This document shows, one piece after another, positions 39,766-49,165 of a DNA stretch of 64,000 nt. The notes below the pieces were generated by a model that did not search any database, was not told the origin of the DNA, and was given only the letters and a program-made list of their open reading frames with translations. A program made the translations under genes and the position numbers. The DNA lies in contig WGNF01000011.1 in assembly GCA_016124615.1 (NCBI GenBank), positions 1-64,000 on the forward strand, written 5' to 3'. This DNA comes from Paracoccaceae bacterium (GTDB lineage Bacteria; Pseudomonadota; Alphaproteobacteria; Rhodobacterales; Rhodobacteraceae). Every line of letters starts with the position of its first letter. Position 1 is the first letter of the stretch.

Positions 39766-42399
39766 TCAGGTCGGCGCGGGCAGTGGCGCTGTCAGGGGTG
39801 CGGCGCTACTTGCGAGCACAAGGAAGGCGGGGATCGCCAGGCCATAGGCGGCCGCGGCAGCGTAGAGGACAGCCGAGAGGCCGTAGAGCACCGCGACGAG
39901 CGGCACCGCGGCCGCGCCCACAACCGACAGGCTGCCGTTGATCGCCCAGGCCCAGACAAAGCTCCGTTCGCGCCCGGCCTGGCCGAGCCAGGTCATCGCG
40001 GTGGCCATCGGAAACCCCATCAGGAAGGCCGGCGGCGCCACCAGCGCGATCGTGCCGAGCAGGCGGAGGGCGATCGGCAGCGTGCCAAGCGTCGCGAGCG
40101 CGAACGGCAGTACCAATGGCAGGGCTGCGAGGGCGAGCGCGATGGCCGCGAGGAGGACAGGCAAGATCTGTCGGGCGCGCGTCACGATCCGCTCCGCGGC
40201 GAGGCTGCCGAAGCCGGAAAAGACGAGCATGCCCGAGATCACTGTCGCGGCCGAGATCGTCGGGTTGGTCAGCGCCCGCGCGAACCAGGCGATCAGCCCG
40301 ACCTCGACGGTGATGTAGCCAAGTCCGAGACAGCCGAAATAGACAAGCACCGGCGCCAGGCCCCGTCCCTCGGCCACGGTTCGCCGCCCGCCGAGAAGAA
40401 CCGGCAACATGATGAGGGGCACCACGGTCAGCGCGGCCACCGCGAGCGTGGCCCAGAGCAGCAGGTAGCCCCAGTCGTCCTGCAGCACGTCGAGCCGGTC
40501 GAGCGTGCGGCCGAGGTCTCCGGGGTGGACGTAGCCCGCGAAATAGGGCCGGTCATCGGTCAGCGGGCGGATGTCGAAGACATAGTCGGCCAGCGCGCCC
40601 GGGCCGCCTCGCGACATCTCCTCGTGCCAGGCAAGGCGTGCGAGCGTGGTCGACGGCTCGGGCGCAGGGGCCCCGCTCGCGCCATCCCCCGGCGGCGCGG
40701 CAGAGGCATCGTCGGCCGGGGCGTCGCCCGAGGCGGCTGATGTGCCATCGCCGAACACCGAAGCGCGGTATTTCGCGAGGATACCATCGGCCAGGTTTGG
40801 GTCGAAGGCGTAGCCCGGCGCATAGACCTCGTCAAATGACAGATCGGCTGTCTGCTTCTCGAGCCGCGCCACCTCGGCGGCGGTGAAGCCGCCGCGTTTG
40901 TAGAGGACCGTCGTGGTCGAGAGGTAGCTCGACGCGACGAAGAACGACCGCGCCGGATCGCCGCCCGCCCGGCGCGCGGCCGCCGCGGCGGTGGCGTAGA
41001 AGCGCAGCACAGACTTCGGCGGCTCTTCCTTGTTCCAGAGCGTCACCGCGAGGATGCCGCCAGGGGCAAGCGCGCGCATGTAGGTCATCAGCGCCTGCTC
41101 GGTATAGGCATACCGCTCGATTACCGCGAAGCCACCGGGGTTCGACAGGCCGACCGAGTCGGCCAGGCTGAGGTCGATCACGTCGAAGCGGTCGAGCGTC
41201 CTTGCGAGGTAGAGCCGCCCGTCCAGCCCCACTGCGCGCAGCCTTGGGTCTTCGAGGATGCCGCCGGTCGCTGCGCGCAGCGTCGGCGCGCGGAAAGCGC
41301 GCAGCACCTCGGGATTCGCCTCGGCCACGGTCACGGAACGCGCACCGGCATTCAGCGCCGTCATCGCCGAGAGCCCGCCGCCGAACTGTGTCACGAAGAC
41401 CCGCGCATCGGGCTTCAGCACATAGGGGTAGAACATCGGCAGGTAGTGGAAATAGGCCGTGTCGGCGGCGGGGATCTGCCGCATGATCCCGCTCGGCCCA
41501 TCGCCGTCGAGATAGAGGCCCACATAGCTGTCGGGCGGCAGCTCGGGCACGTTGAAGGCGGCGTTGTCCGAAAGCCCCGGGGCAAAGTGCATGTAGGAGC
41601 TGGCGTAGACCTGCAGGTCGCCGTAGGGCGACACACTGCGGTAGAGGCGGCGCGCGTCGGGGAAGTTGCGGGCGTAGGAGATGCCCTTGTATTGCGACAC
41701 GGCGAGCGCGGGCAGATGGAGGAGGCCCGGCAGCGCCAGATAGGCGGCAAGGGTCAGCCCGGCGCCGACGAGGCTCCAGAGGCGCCGCCGCGCGCCAAAC
41801 CAGAGCACCACCGCGCCAGCCCAGAGCAGGAGCGGCGCGACCAGCAGTCGCTCGGGCACCAGAAGGTGCATCGCGCCCAGGATCGCCACCCCGGCGAGGC
41901 CGGAGCCGACGAGATCGGCGAAATAGAGCCGGTTGAACCGGCCACGTTCCTGGCGGAACACCATGCCGAGAAATAGCGCACCGGCGAGGAATGGCAGGAG
42001 ATAGAGCAGGAAGTTGGCGATGAGCCGCCACTTCTGCATCGGGTCCGAGACAAGGAAGACGGCATTGAAGGGCACGATCTGGGCGATCTGGTTCGCCGCC
42101 ACCGCCAGCGGCCCGAACAGGACAAGCGCCACGCCCGCCGCCGCGCGCCCGTGCCGGTCGAGCCAGCCGCCTGCGGCATAGATCAGCACCCCGGCAAGGC
42201 CGAACCCCAGCATCGCGAGGCTGACCACGAGCGAGCCGAAATGGCTCCAGCTGCCGACGGCGAACACCCGCATGACCGCGATCTGCAGGGCAATCACCGC
42301 TCCGGCGAGCAGGCCGACCGATCCGAAGAGCCGAGGCACTGCCATGCCGACGTCTGTCCCGTCCAGGTCGGTCAAGGTATGATCGTCAACGGGCGCCAT
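39766..42399 (-). CDS. Membrane protein with embedded spermidine-synthase-like domain
   Basis: The 877-residue protein has about six N-terminal helices (to about 235), a soluble Rossmann domain (about 250-600), and about seven C-terminal helices (about 650-875). The Rossmann part shows the aminopropyltransferase/SAM-fold pattern FVTQFGGGLSAMTALNAGA followed by the VAEANPEVLRAF strand, DVIDLSLADS, and the SYLSTTT region. An Ala/Asp/Pro-rich insert near 575-600 looks like a linker. Such membrane-bound spermidine-synthase homologues are widespread but uncharacterised. It shares an operon with the exported PCMT-like protein; a CTTACA box lies 81 bases upstream. Confidence 0.83.
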   Translation of the reverse strand: MAPVDDHTLTDLDGTDVGMAVPRLFGSVGLLAGAVIALQIAVMRVFAVGSWSHFGSLVVSLAMLGFGLAGVLIYAAGGWLDRHGRAAAGVALVLFGPLAVAANQIAQIVPFNAVFLVSDPMQKWRLIANFLLYLLPFLAGALFLGMVFRQERGRFNRLYFADLVGSGLAGVAILGAMHLLVPERLLVAPLLLWAGAVVLWFGARRRLWSLVGAGLTLAAYLALPGLLHLPALAVSQYKGISYARNFPDARRLYRSVSPYGDLQVYASSYMHFAPGLSDNAAFNVPELPPDSYVGLYLDGDGPSGIMRQIPAADTAYFHYLPMFYPYVLKPDARVFVTQFGGGLSAMTALNAGARSVTVAEANPEVLRAFRAPTLRAATGGILEDPRLRAVGLDGRLYLARTLDRFDVIDLSLADSVGLSNPGGFAVIERYAYTEQALMTYMRALAPGGILAVTLWNKEEPPKSVLRFYATAAAAARRAGGDPARSFFVASSYLSTTTVLYKRGGFTAAEVARLEKQTADLSFDEVYAPGYAFDPNLADGILAKYRASVFGDGTSAASGDAPADDASAAPPGDGASGAPAPEPSTTLARLAWHEEMSRGGPGALADYVFDIRPLTDDRPYFAGYVHPGDLGRTLDRLDVLQDDWGYLLLWATLAVAALTVVPLIMLPVLLGGRRTVAEGRGLAPVLVYFGCLGLGYITVEVGLIAWFARALTNPTISAATVISGMLVFSGFGSLAAERIVTRARQILPVLLAAIALALAALPLVLPFALATLGTLPIALRLLGTIALVAPPAFLMGFPMATAMTWLGQAGRERSFVWAWAINGSLSVVGAAAVPLVAVLYGLSAVLYAAAAAYGLAIPAFLVLASSAAPLTAPLPAPT

Positions 42400-42479
42400 C
42401 CTGAAACTCGCTTGGCCGCAAGGGCCGTGCCGGAGATGCTAAGCGCGGTCGCGACCGCCGTAAACCGGCCAGCATCCGC

Positions 42480-42495
42480 CTTACAAAATCGTAAG
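42480..42495. promoter_or_regulatory. CTTACA-N4-TGTAAG box 3
   Basis: CTTACAAAATCGTAAG, one mismatch from the perfect 6-4-6 palindrome, in the divergent gap between the spermidine-synthase-like gene (start 42399) and the DUF2127 gene (start 42646). Confidence 0.65.
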
Positions 42496-42645
42496 CTGGC
42501 GGAAAGGCGCGGTTGAGCCGGGCTTCCCACTTCAACCGCACGGGCACCAATCGAGTGCGCGCAAATCGACCGAAAGAGCCGACGATCTGCTTGACGTTCA
42601 GGTCCGAAACCGGTCGACCGATGCCGAAGCCGCAAGGGCCCGACG

Positions 42646-43125
42646 ATGAACGAACACCGCATCCACCAGATCTTCTTCGTCAGCCTGATCCTGAAGGGGC
42701 TCCATGCGCTGATCGAATGTGCAGGCGGCGCGCTCCTCTACCTCGTCAGTTCGCAGGCGATCCTGCATGGGGTCAAGCTGCTGACCCAGGACGAACTGAC
42801 CGAGGATCCGCGCGACTACGTCGCCACGCATCTGCTTGAGGCGGCGCAGCACCTGACGGTCGGCGCGCAGTCCTTCTATGCCTTCTACCTGCTGAGCCAC
42901 GGGCTGATCAAAGTCCTGCTCGTCGCGGGCCTTCTGCGCGAGAAGCTCGTTGCCTATCCCGTGTCGCTGGCGGCTCTGGGTCTGTTCATCGCCTACCAGA
43001 TTTACCGCTACTCCTACACCCATTCGGCAGGCCTCATCGTGCTCACGGTATTCGATCTCATCATAATCGTGCTCGTCTGGCATGAATGGCGCATACTGCG
43101 GGCACGCGCGGCGCGACAGCTATAG
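42646..43125 (+). CDS. DUF2127-family membrane protein
   Basis: The 159-residue protein has four predicted helices and the DUF2127 landmarks LKGLHALIECAGG, HGLIKVLLVAGLLREK, YPVSLAALGLFIAYQIYRY. No function is established. It is divergent from the spermidine-synthase-like gene and shares the CTTACA box between them. Its stop overlaps the stop of the convergent ABC permease by a few bases. Confidence 0.85.
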   Translation: MNEHRIHQIFFVSLILKGLHALIECAGGALLYLVSSQAILHGVKLLTQDELTEDPRDYVATHLLEAAQHLTVGAQSFYAFYLLSHGLIKVLLVAGLLREKLVAYPVSLAALGLFIAYQIYRYSYTHSAGLIVLTVFDLIIIVLVWHEWRILRARAARQL

Positions 43126-45771
43126 CTCGCGCAGCAGCGCCGTGGCGTTCCATCTCGCCCCGGCGTGGGTGAACCGTACCGCCGCGAAGACGGAAAGGCC
43201 CACGGCGAGAAGCATCCCGGCGATGTAGACCCAGGGGATTACAAGGGCCTCCGGTGGCGGGTCGAAGACGCCGGTCAGAAGCTTCACCAGCATCCAGGCC
43301 ACCACCGCGCCGACCGCAAGGCCGAGCGCGCTACCGATCCCGAAGACCACCCCGCCTTCGGCCCAGAGAAAGCCGCGCAACTGTGCGGGCTTCGCTCCGA
43401 CCGCCGCGAGGATGGCGAAGGCCCGCCGCCGATCGTTGAAGCCGAGTGCCAGCATCAACCCGGCCGAGGCCGCGGCCATCAGCACGGCGAAGACCAGTTC
43501 GATGGCGGTCAGGCTTGAGAGGTTCACTGCCGTCAGGCTTGAGCCGATGATGTGGGTGACCGCGCCGATGTCCTTGATCTGGAGCCCCGGCACATCGGAA
43601 AGCCTGCTGCGCACCGCGTCGGCGAGCGCCGCCGGATCGGACTTGGCGCGGATCAGCAGATATTCCGCCGCCGGGTTGCCCGTCATCTTCGCGACATAGC
43701 CGGCATTGGCGACCAGGAAGCTGTCTTTGGGCGCGGTCGGGAACTCGCGGGCGACGCCGATGAAGCGAAAGGGCACCGTATGATACTGCCGGTCCGCAGC
43801 ATTCATCAGCCGCAGGTTTATGAGGTCGCCCTGATTGAGCTGAAAATCCTTCACCGTCTCCTCGGAGACCAGCACGCCGTTCGGGGTCCGGGCGAGACGG
43901 TCGAGGATCGTCTGCGCGCTGGCGCCGCTGAAGAACGCGTTCGCCAGGTGCGTGACGTTGCTGATTTTGGCAGGGTCGATCCCGTAGAGGTCCTGCAGGT
44001 CGGTGCCGACATAGGCGAAGCGGTGCTGCATCGGCTCCGCGGCGGCGATGCCGGGCAGGCCCTTCAACGCACCGAGATGGGGGCCGACGGGCGTGGCGGC
44101 GGTGCCGAACACGGTCACATCGGCGCCATTCGTCAGCTCGGCATCGACCCGCGCCTGTCCCGCATAAGTCGCGTTGAAGATTGCCGTGGACGTGCCGAAG
44201 GCGATCGCCAGCGCCGTCATGGCGATGCCGAGGGTGATCCTCTGCCCTTGATGGGCAAGCGCGCGGCCGACCACGGCCGCCAGCGGCCCGGAGGTGGCAG
44301 CCGCGATCCAGCGGACCGGCCCGCGGCTGCGAGCGAGGCTCCAGGCCGCAAGGCGGGCCAGAAACAGCGCCGATCCTGCCCAGAACAGCGCCGGCGCAAT
44401 GAAAGCCTTGTAATCCACGGCCGTCGCGGGAACGCCCTCCGGCGCAAGCACGATCTGATAGCCGCTGCTCGCCGTCTGCCAGAACAGGAGCCCGGCCGTC
44501 GCGAGCAGCAGAAGGTCGAGCCAGACCCGCTGCCACCAGGCGGCGCCGACCCTTGCGACGGATCGCCGGGTGCCGGTCACCGCGTCCCGGCGAAGCGAGC
44601 GGGCCGCGGGCAGAATGAGGACGGCGAAGGCAAGGGCGACGCCGACGGCAAGCGCGCCGATGCCAGTCGAGACCGCCGCGCCGGTGGCGAAGCCGGGCAG
44701 CGCGAAGCGGGCGAAGGCGTATGCCGCGGCGAGCGCGAGCGCCCCGCCGGTCGCCGCCGCCAGCACCGGCTCGCCGGCGCCAAGCAAGAGGATCCGCCGC
44801 GCCGTGGCCCCCCGGATGCGCAGGAGCGCCTGATCGGCGCGGCGACGGTCGGCCCCACTCGCCGCAACACCCGCGGTGACAGCGGCGGCGATGGCGATAC
44901 CGGGCAGCCCGAGGAACAGGAACAGCACCGTCGCGTAGAGGGAATCCCCCCGCACCGCATCGAGCCGGGCACCGAGGTTGTTGGCGACGAGTGACTGACC
45001 GGCAAGCCGCGCTTCGAGGTTGCGGGCGGCCGAGGCGACCTGAAGGAAGGCCGCGGCCGGTTGAGACGGCAGCTGCGTATGATCGAGGCGGACATGCAGC
45101 TGCAGCCGCGTGCTGTCGGGCCGTGCCGCCGCCTGCGGGTCGAAGACCGCGTGCCACTGGTCGGTCGGCAGGATCAGCACGTTGTCGGGCGGCGCCTGCG
45201 GGGCGGCCTGCTTCGGCAAGCCAACGGCCTGGAACAGCGCATCCGCGTCCGGCAGATCGACCACTCCCGCAACGGTAACGGTCGCCGGGTCGAGCCCGAT
45301 GCGGTTGATGGTCACGAAATCTCCGGGGCCGACATGGAGGTTGGAGGCTGTCTGCTGGGCGATGAGCACGCCGTCGAGGCTGCCGGAGAGCAGTCGGATC
45401 TCCTTCGGGAAGGCGGCGCGATAACCAGGCCCGAGGCCCAGCACCTTGCCCGGCCCGGTGGTCTGCACGGTTCCGCCGGTGCTGGTCTGAAAGCCGTCGG
45501 TGCCAGCGTAGAAGGCATCCTGCACGGCGACGTCGGGGGCGGCCTTGGAAATGGCGGAGCGGATTGCCGCGGGATCGGCCCCCGACACCGCCTCCACCTG
45601 CCAGTCGATCGGCACGCCCGCCACCGCGCGGGCCGTCATCGAGGCGGAGCTGCCAGCAAGGAAGAACCCGAGCGTGGCGATCAGCGCAACGGTCAGTGCG
45701 ATGCCGAGCGTCGTGCCGACGATGCGCGCGAAGCGGTGCCGCAGAAGCCCTGCGAGCCAGAGACGGATCAT
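43120..45771 (-). CDS. Large FtsX-family ABC permease (883 aa)
   Basis: The protein has two FtsX domains: helices near 15-40, 265-390 and 405-500 in the first half, then a periplasmic loop with a MacB-like fold and final helices near 730-880. The sequence ends ARWNATALLREL. It is the last gene of a four-gene operon (exported protein, two ATPases, permease). The ATPase gene upstream overlaps it by four bases. It probably exports or extracts an envelope lipid or lipoprotein. Confidence 0.9.
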   Translation of the reverse strand: MIRLWLAGLLRHRFARIVGTTLGIALTVALIATLGFFLAGSSASMTARAVAGVPIDWQVEAVSGADPAAIRSAISKAAPDVAVQDAFYAGTDGFQTSTGGTVQTTGPGKVLGLGPGYRAAFPKEIRLLSGSLDGVLIAQQTASNLHVGPGDFVTINRIGLDPATVTVAGVVDLPDADALFQAVGLPKQAAPQAPPDNVLILPTDQWHAVFDPQAAARPDSTRLQLHVRLDHTQLPSQPAAAFLQVASAARNLEARLAGQSLVANNLGARLDAVRGDSLYATVLFLFLGLPGIAIAAAVTAGVAASGADRRRADQALLRIRGATARRILLLGAGEPVLAAATGGALALAAAYAFARFALPGFATGAAVSTGIGALAVGVALAFAVLILPAARSLRRDAVTGTRRSVARVGAAWWQRVWLDLLLLATAGLLFWQTASSGYQIVLAPEGVPATAVDYKAFIAPALFWAGSALFLARLAAWSLARSRGPVRWIAAATSGPLAAVVGRALAHQGQRITLGIAMTALAIAFGTSTAIFNATYAGQARVDAELTNGADVTVFGTAATPVGPHLGALKGLPGIAAAEPMQHRFAYVGTDLQDLYGIDPAKISNVTHLANAFFSGASAQTILDRLARTPNGVLVSEETVKDFQLNQGDLINLRLMNAADRQYHTVPFRFIGVAREFPTAPKDSFLVANAGYVAKMTGNPAAEYLLIRAKSDPAALADAVRSRLSDVPGLQIKDIGAVTHIIGSSLTAVNLSSLTAIELVFAVLMAAASAGLMLALGFNDRRRAFAILAAVGAKPAQLRGFLWAEGGVVFGIGSALGLAVGAVVAWMLVKLLTGVFDPPPEALVIPWVYIAGMLLAVGLSVFAAVRFTHAGARWNATALLREL

Positions 45772-46445
45772 GCCGCATCTCCATTGAACTGAGGTCGGGC
45801 GAAGAGCGATCCGTGGTCGATCATCCAGACCCGGTCCATGCGCCTGGCGATGGCCGGATCGTGGGTGGCCAGAACGACGGCCGAGCCGCTTTCCGCGGCG
45901 ATCTCCAGCACAGTGTCGAGAAAGGTCCGTGCCGTAGCGCTGTCAAGCTGTCCGGTTGGCTCGTCGGCGAGGATCAGCGCCGGCGCGATCGACAGCGCGC
46001 GGGCCATGGCGACGCGCTGCGCCTGGCCGCCGGACAGTTCCTCAGGCAGCTTCGCCGCAAGATCGGCGAGGCCGAAGCGGGCAAGCAGCGCCTCGGCCCG
46101 GTCCTTCGTCCCGTCGCGGCTGCCCGCGAGCAGGAGCGGCAGCGCGACGTTGTCACGCACGTCGAGCGGCGGGTAGAGGCTCGGCGCCTGGAACACGACC
46201 TGCACCTTGGCGGGCATCAGCCCGTCGCGGGCGCCGAGTGCGGGCCAGGCGATCCGTCCGCGGCTGGGCTCGGCGAGCCCGGCGAAGATGTGCAGCAGGG
46301 TGGATTTGCCGCTGCCCGAGGGGCCGACAAGCGCTACCCGGTCGCCCGGCGCGACCGCGCAGGATATGTCACGCAGCACCTCGACGCTATCCGCGCTGTC
46401 GAAATGCTTCCAGAGCCCTTCCGCTCGGACCAGGAGATCAGACAT
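45768..46445 (-). CDS. ABC transporter ATPase 2 of the envelope export operon
   Basis: The 225-residue ATPase has Walker [11 protein letters not shown]-loop FQAPSLYPPLDV, signature LSGGQAQRVAMARA, Walker B LILADEPTGQLD and H-loop ATHD. It overlaps the neighbouring ATPase gene by eight bases and the permease by four, so the operon is tightly coupled. With a second ATPase and one double-FtsX permease, the complex may use a heterodimeric ATPase pair. Confidence 0.92.
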   Translation of the reverse strand: MSDLLVRAEGLWKHFDSADSVEVLRDISCAVAPGDRVALVGPSGSGKSTLLHIFAGLAEPSRGRIAWPALGARDGLMPAKVQVVFQAPSLYPPLDVRDNVALPLLLAGSRDGTKDRAEALLARFGLADLAAKLPEELSGGQAQRVAMARALSIAPALILADEPTGQLDSATARTFLDTVLEIAAESGSAVVLATHDPAIARRMDRVWMIDHGSLFARPQFNGDAA

Positions 46446-47100
46446 CGATTACCTTTCCATCCTTCAGCCGGATCACCCGGTCGGCGCGGCGCGCGAGCGC
46501 CTCGCTGTGGGTGGCAATCAGCGTGGCCTTCCCCGCTGCGCGACGGGCCTCGAACTGGGAGATCAGGCGCCCCTCGGTCGCCGTGTCCACCTCTGCCGTC
46601 GGCTCATCCGCCACCAGAATCGGCGGGTCTGTAGCCAGCGCCACGGCAAGCCCGGCGCGCGCCGTCTCCCCGCCCGACAGCTCGGTGGGCAGTGCGTTTG
46701 CGCGATGCGCGAGGCCAACGCCGAGCAAAAGCCGCGAGCTACGCTCGGGGTCGAACCGGCCTGCCAGCAGCATCTGGAAGCGCAGGTTCTCGGCCACCGA
46801 CAGGTGCGGGAATAGGTTGCCCGACTGCATCAGGATGCCGAAGGCGTGCGCCCTGAGCCGCGCCTTGTCGGCCTCCGGTCGGCGCGACATCCGCACGCCG
46901 TCGATCCGCACGAAGCCCGCATCAGGCTCGTCGAGTCCGGTCAGGCAGTTCATAAGCGTCGACTTGCCGCTGCCGGACGGACCCATGACGGCGACGATCT
47001 CGCCGGGCTCGAGCGTGAGGCTGACGCTGCGCAGCGCCACCGTCTCCTCGTCGCCGATGTGGAAGAAACGATGCAGTTCGCGGGCTTCGAGAATCGCCAT
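46438..47100 (-). CDS. ABC transporter ATPase 1, with degenerate signature
   Basis: The 220-residue ATPase has Walker [11 protein letters not shown]-loop LMQSGNLFPHL, Walker B ILVADEPTAEVD and H-loop ATHS. The signature reads LSGGETARAGLAVALA where the partner has LSGGQAQRVAMARA, so it is altered after LSGG. Two different ATPases feeding one permease gene suggests an asymmetric heterodimer with one weaker site. The ATG at 47100 starts right after the upstream stop and fits the domain start; a longer frame to 47187 would overlap the preceding gene. Confidence 0.9.
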   Translation of the reverse strand: MAILEARELHRFFHIGDEETVALRSVSLTLEPGEIVAVMGPSGSGKSTLMNCLTGLDEPDAGFVRIDGVRMSRRPEADKARLRAHAFGILMQSGNLFPHLSVAENLRFQMLLAGRFDPERSSRLLLGVGLAHRANALPTELSGGETARAGLAVALATDPPILVADEPTAEVDTATEGRLISQFEARRAAGKATLIATHSEALARRADRVIRLKDGKVIDV

Positions 47101-47101
47101 C

Positions 47102-47701
47102 TCACCTCCACCGGAACGATTGTGCCATGAGCTGCCACTGGTCGACATTGTCGGCGCCATAGGGGGCGGAGAGATCGAGCGTGGCAAGCCTTCCAGCGCG
47201 GAAAATCAGATAGCGGTTTGCCTCAAGCCGGATCTGCTTCGTGGTGACCGGATTCGGGTCGGAATTGGCGCTATAGTCGATCCGGATCGCGTGGCCCGCG
47301 GGCAGCGTCACCTCTGAAACCTTGCCGACCTGGACCGCGCGCCCGGCCTTTTCGAGCTCGGGCACGAACACCGTCTTCGCCAGCGACATCGTCGGCGGCA
47401 GGGCCTGTTGGCTCAGTGTCACGGAAACCGCGTCGAGCTTGTCCTGAAACCGCACACCGGCCCCGGCCTCGGATCGCGCCCAGCCTTCGGGCACTTTCAG
47501 CGCGTAGCCGACAGCATTCTCGTAGGTGATGAACACCTGGCTGTCGGGAATATCGCCGGGCGGGTTCTTCTCGGGTGCCAAGGCCTTCTCGGCGCGAGTC
47601 GGCAGCGCGGCTACCAGCGGCGAGACGCCGATGCAGGCGATGGCGCCTGCGGTCAGCGCGGCGCGGGAAAGTCGGCGGAGCGGGGTTTGCGGATTGGCCA
47701 T
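47102..47701 (-). CDS. Exported protein heading the ABC export operon
   Basis: I do not assign a firm family. The 199-residue protein has a signal peptide (about 11-36; cleavage near TRA-EK) and one compact domain (about 55-199). A GYALKVPEGWARSE segment resembles PsbP/Mog1-type folds, a weak match. GGAGG lies just before the ATG at 47701; a TTG four codons earlier is possible. It is the first gene of the operon down to 43120, with a CTTACA box 65 bases upstream. It may be a periplasmic substrate-binding or chaperone partner of the exporter. Confidence 0.75.
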   Translation of the reverse strand: MANPQTPLRRLSRAALTAGAIACIGVSPLVAALPTRAEKALAPEKNPPGDIPDSQVFITYENAVGYALKVPEGWARSEAGAGVRFQDKLDAVSVTLSQQALPPTMSLAKTVFVPELEKAGRAVQVGKVSEVTLPAGHAIRIDYSANSDPNPVTTKQIRLEANRYLIFRAGRLATLDLSAPYGADNVDQWQLMAQSFRWR

Positions 47702-47766
47702 TTTGTCCTCCAATGTTCTGCGTCGACAGAGATGGAGGATGCATTTGGCTGCGACCTTGCGCGGGC

Positions 47767-47782
47767 CTTACAGTTTTGTAAG
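47767..47782. promoter_or_regulatory. CTTACA-N4-TGTAAG box 4
   Basis: CTTACAGTTTTGTAAG is a perfect 6-4-6 palindrome. It overlaps the 3' end of the sensor kinase gene and lies 65 bases before the start of the exported protein heading the ABC operon. Confidence 0.65.
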
Positions 47783-49165
47783 TGCGCCTGGCGTTACCAG
47801 ATCGAAGGCAAGCTGGATTTCGAGCCCCGGTCCGGCATCGCCGAGCGAAAGTCTGGCCCCATGCAGATCGGCGATCGCCTTCACGAGGCTCAGCCCGAGC
47901 CCGGAACCGGGAGTGGTGCGGCTTCTCTCCAGCCGGTAGAGGCGGCGAAGTACCTTCTCGCGCTCCTGGGCAGGAATACCCGGCCCGTTGTCGACGATCC
48001 GCACGATGGCCTGATGCCCCTCCGGACCGAGGTCGCAACGAATGGCCGCGCCTGGCGGGCAATGGCAGATCGCGTTCTCCACGAGATTCGCGAAGGCTTG
48101 CACCAGAAGCTCGGCGTCCCCCTTGACCCAGACCGGTCTGCCGGGATCGTGCAGGGTGAGGTCCATGTCGGCATCCTCCGCAACCTCGGCGTAGACCTCG
48201 GCGACGGACCGGAGTGTTGCCGTCAGGTCCACCGGCGCGAAGCGAGCCCTGCGCGCGCCGGCCTCGATCTGGGCGATCCGCAGCAGTGCCGAGAAGGTGT
48301 TGCCGATCGCATCGCTTTCGGCCAGCGCCTGTTCGAGTGTCGGCCGCGTGTCCGTCCCTTGCTCCGTTGCCTCAAGCGCCTCGGCGATGTGGTTGCGCAG
48401 CCGCCCGAGCGGTGTGCGCAGGTCGTGGGCAATGTCCACGCCGACCTGCCGCATCCCCTCGACAAGCGCCGCGAGGCGGATCAGCGCAGCGTTCACCTGC
48501 TGCGAGACGCGGTCGATGTCGTCGTCGGCACCCGAGAGCGGCAGGCGGGCGCCGAGGTCTCCCTCGGCGACCCGGTCCAACGTCTGCTTGACCGCCACCA
48601 GCCGCCTTCGGATGCGGAGCGCGATCACCGACCCGCCGCCGAGCGCCACCGCGAGCGCAAAGAGCGAGGACCAGAGCATCGCTGTCTGGATCGTCTCGCG
48701 CAGCGCGTCGAGGTCCGAAAAGTCGCGGCCGACCGCAAGCCGGTCGGCGCCGACCTTGCGGACAAGCACGCGATACGGAATGTCGCCCGTGCGACCAAGC
48801 ACACTGGCCGACTGGTCGGACCATCCGGCGGGCAGCGCGACGGGTAGGATGTCGGTGGCCAGCACGGCCCCGTCAGGACCAAGGAGCTGATACACGGCAT
48901 GGCCGTCCTTCGCTGCGGCAATCTGCGCCCGGACCGCCTCGACAAGCTCCGCGTCGTCGCCCTGGTCGGTATTCGTTGCAAGCAGCGTGAACAGCTCCTC
49001 GATCCGCTGGTCCTGCCGGCGGACCAAATCATCCCGCATCCAGAGATAGGCCACGGCCACCGCGACGAGATAGGCCACCACGACAGTCAGCGTGAAGGCG
49101 AGCGCCAGGCGGACGGGGGTCCGTCTCAGGAGGCTATCGCGGAGCACGGAGCGAGTACCCGGCAT
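47768..49165 (-). CDS. Sensor histidine kinase of the envelope island
   Basis: The 465-residue kinase has a first helix (about 20-42), a periplasmic sensor of about 120 residues, a second helix (about 165-187), HAMP, the H-box DIAHDLRTPLG with H247, N-box NLVENAICHC and G-box GSGLGLSLVKA. It overlaps the regulator gene by 32 bases. The sensor domain is moderately acidic (DQGDDAELVE), as in kinases that sense divalent cations or cationic peptides, but that is only suggestive. Its own terminator is absent; the next gene follows a CTTACA box. Confidence 0.92.
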   Translation of the reverse strand: MPGTRSVLRDSLLRRTPVRLALAFTLTVVVAYLVAVAVAYLWMRDDLVRRQDQRIEELFTLLATNTDQGDDAELVEAVRAQIAAAKDGHAVYQLLGPDGAVLATDILPVALPAGWSDQSASVLGRTGDIPYRVLVRKVGADRLAVGRDFSDLDALRETIQTAMLWSSLFALAVALGGGSVIALRIRRRLVAVKQTLDRVAEGDLGARLPLSGADDDIDRVSQQVNAALIRLAALVEGMRQVGVDIAHDLRTPLGRLRNHIAEALEATEQGTDTRPTLEQALAESDAIGNTFSALLRIAQIEAGARRARFAPVDLTATLRSVAEVYAEVAEDADMDLTLHDPGRPVWVKGDAELLVQAFANLVENAICHCPPGAAIRCDLGPEGHQAIVRIVDNGPGIPAQEREKVLRRLYRLERSRTTPGSGLGLSLVKAIADLHGARLSLGDAGPGLEIQLAFDLVTPGALTKL

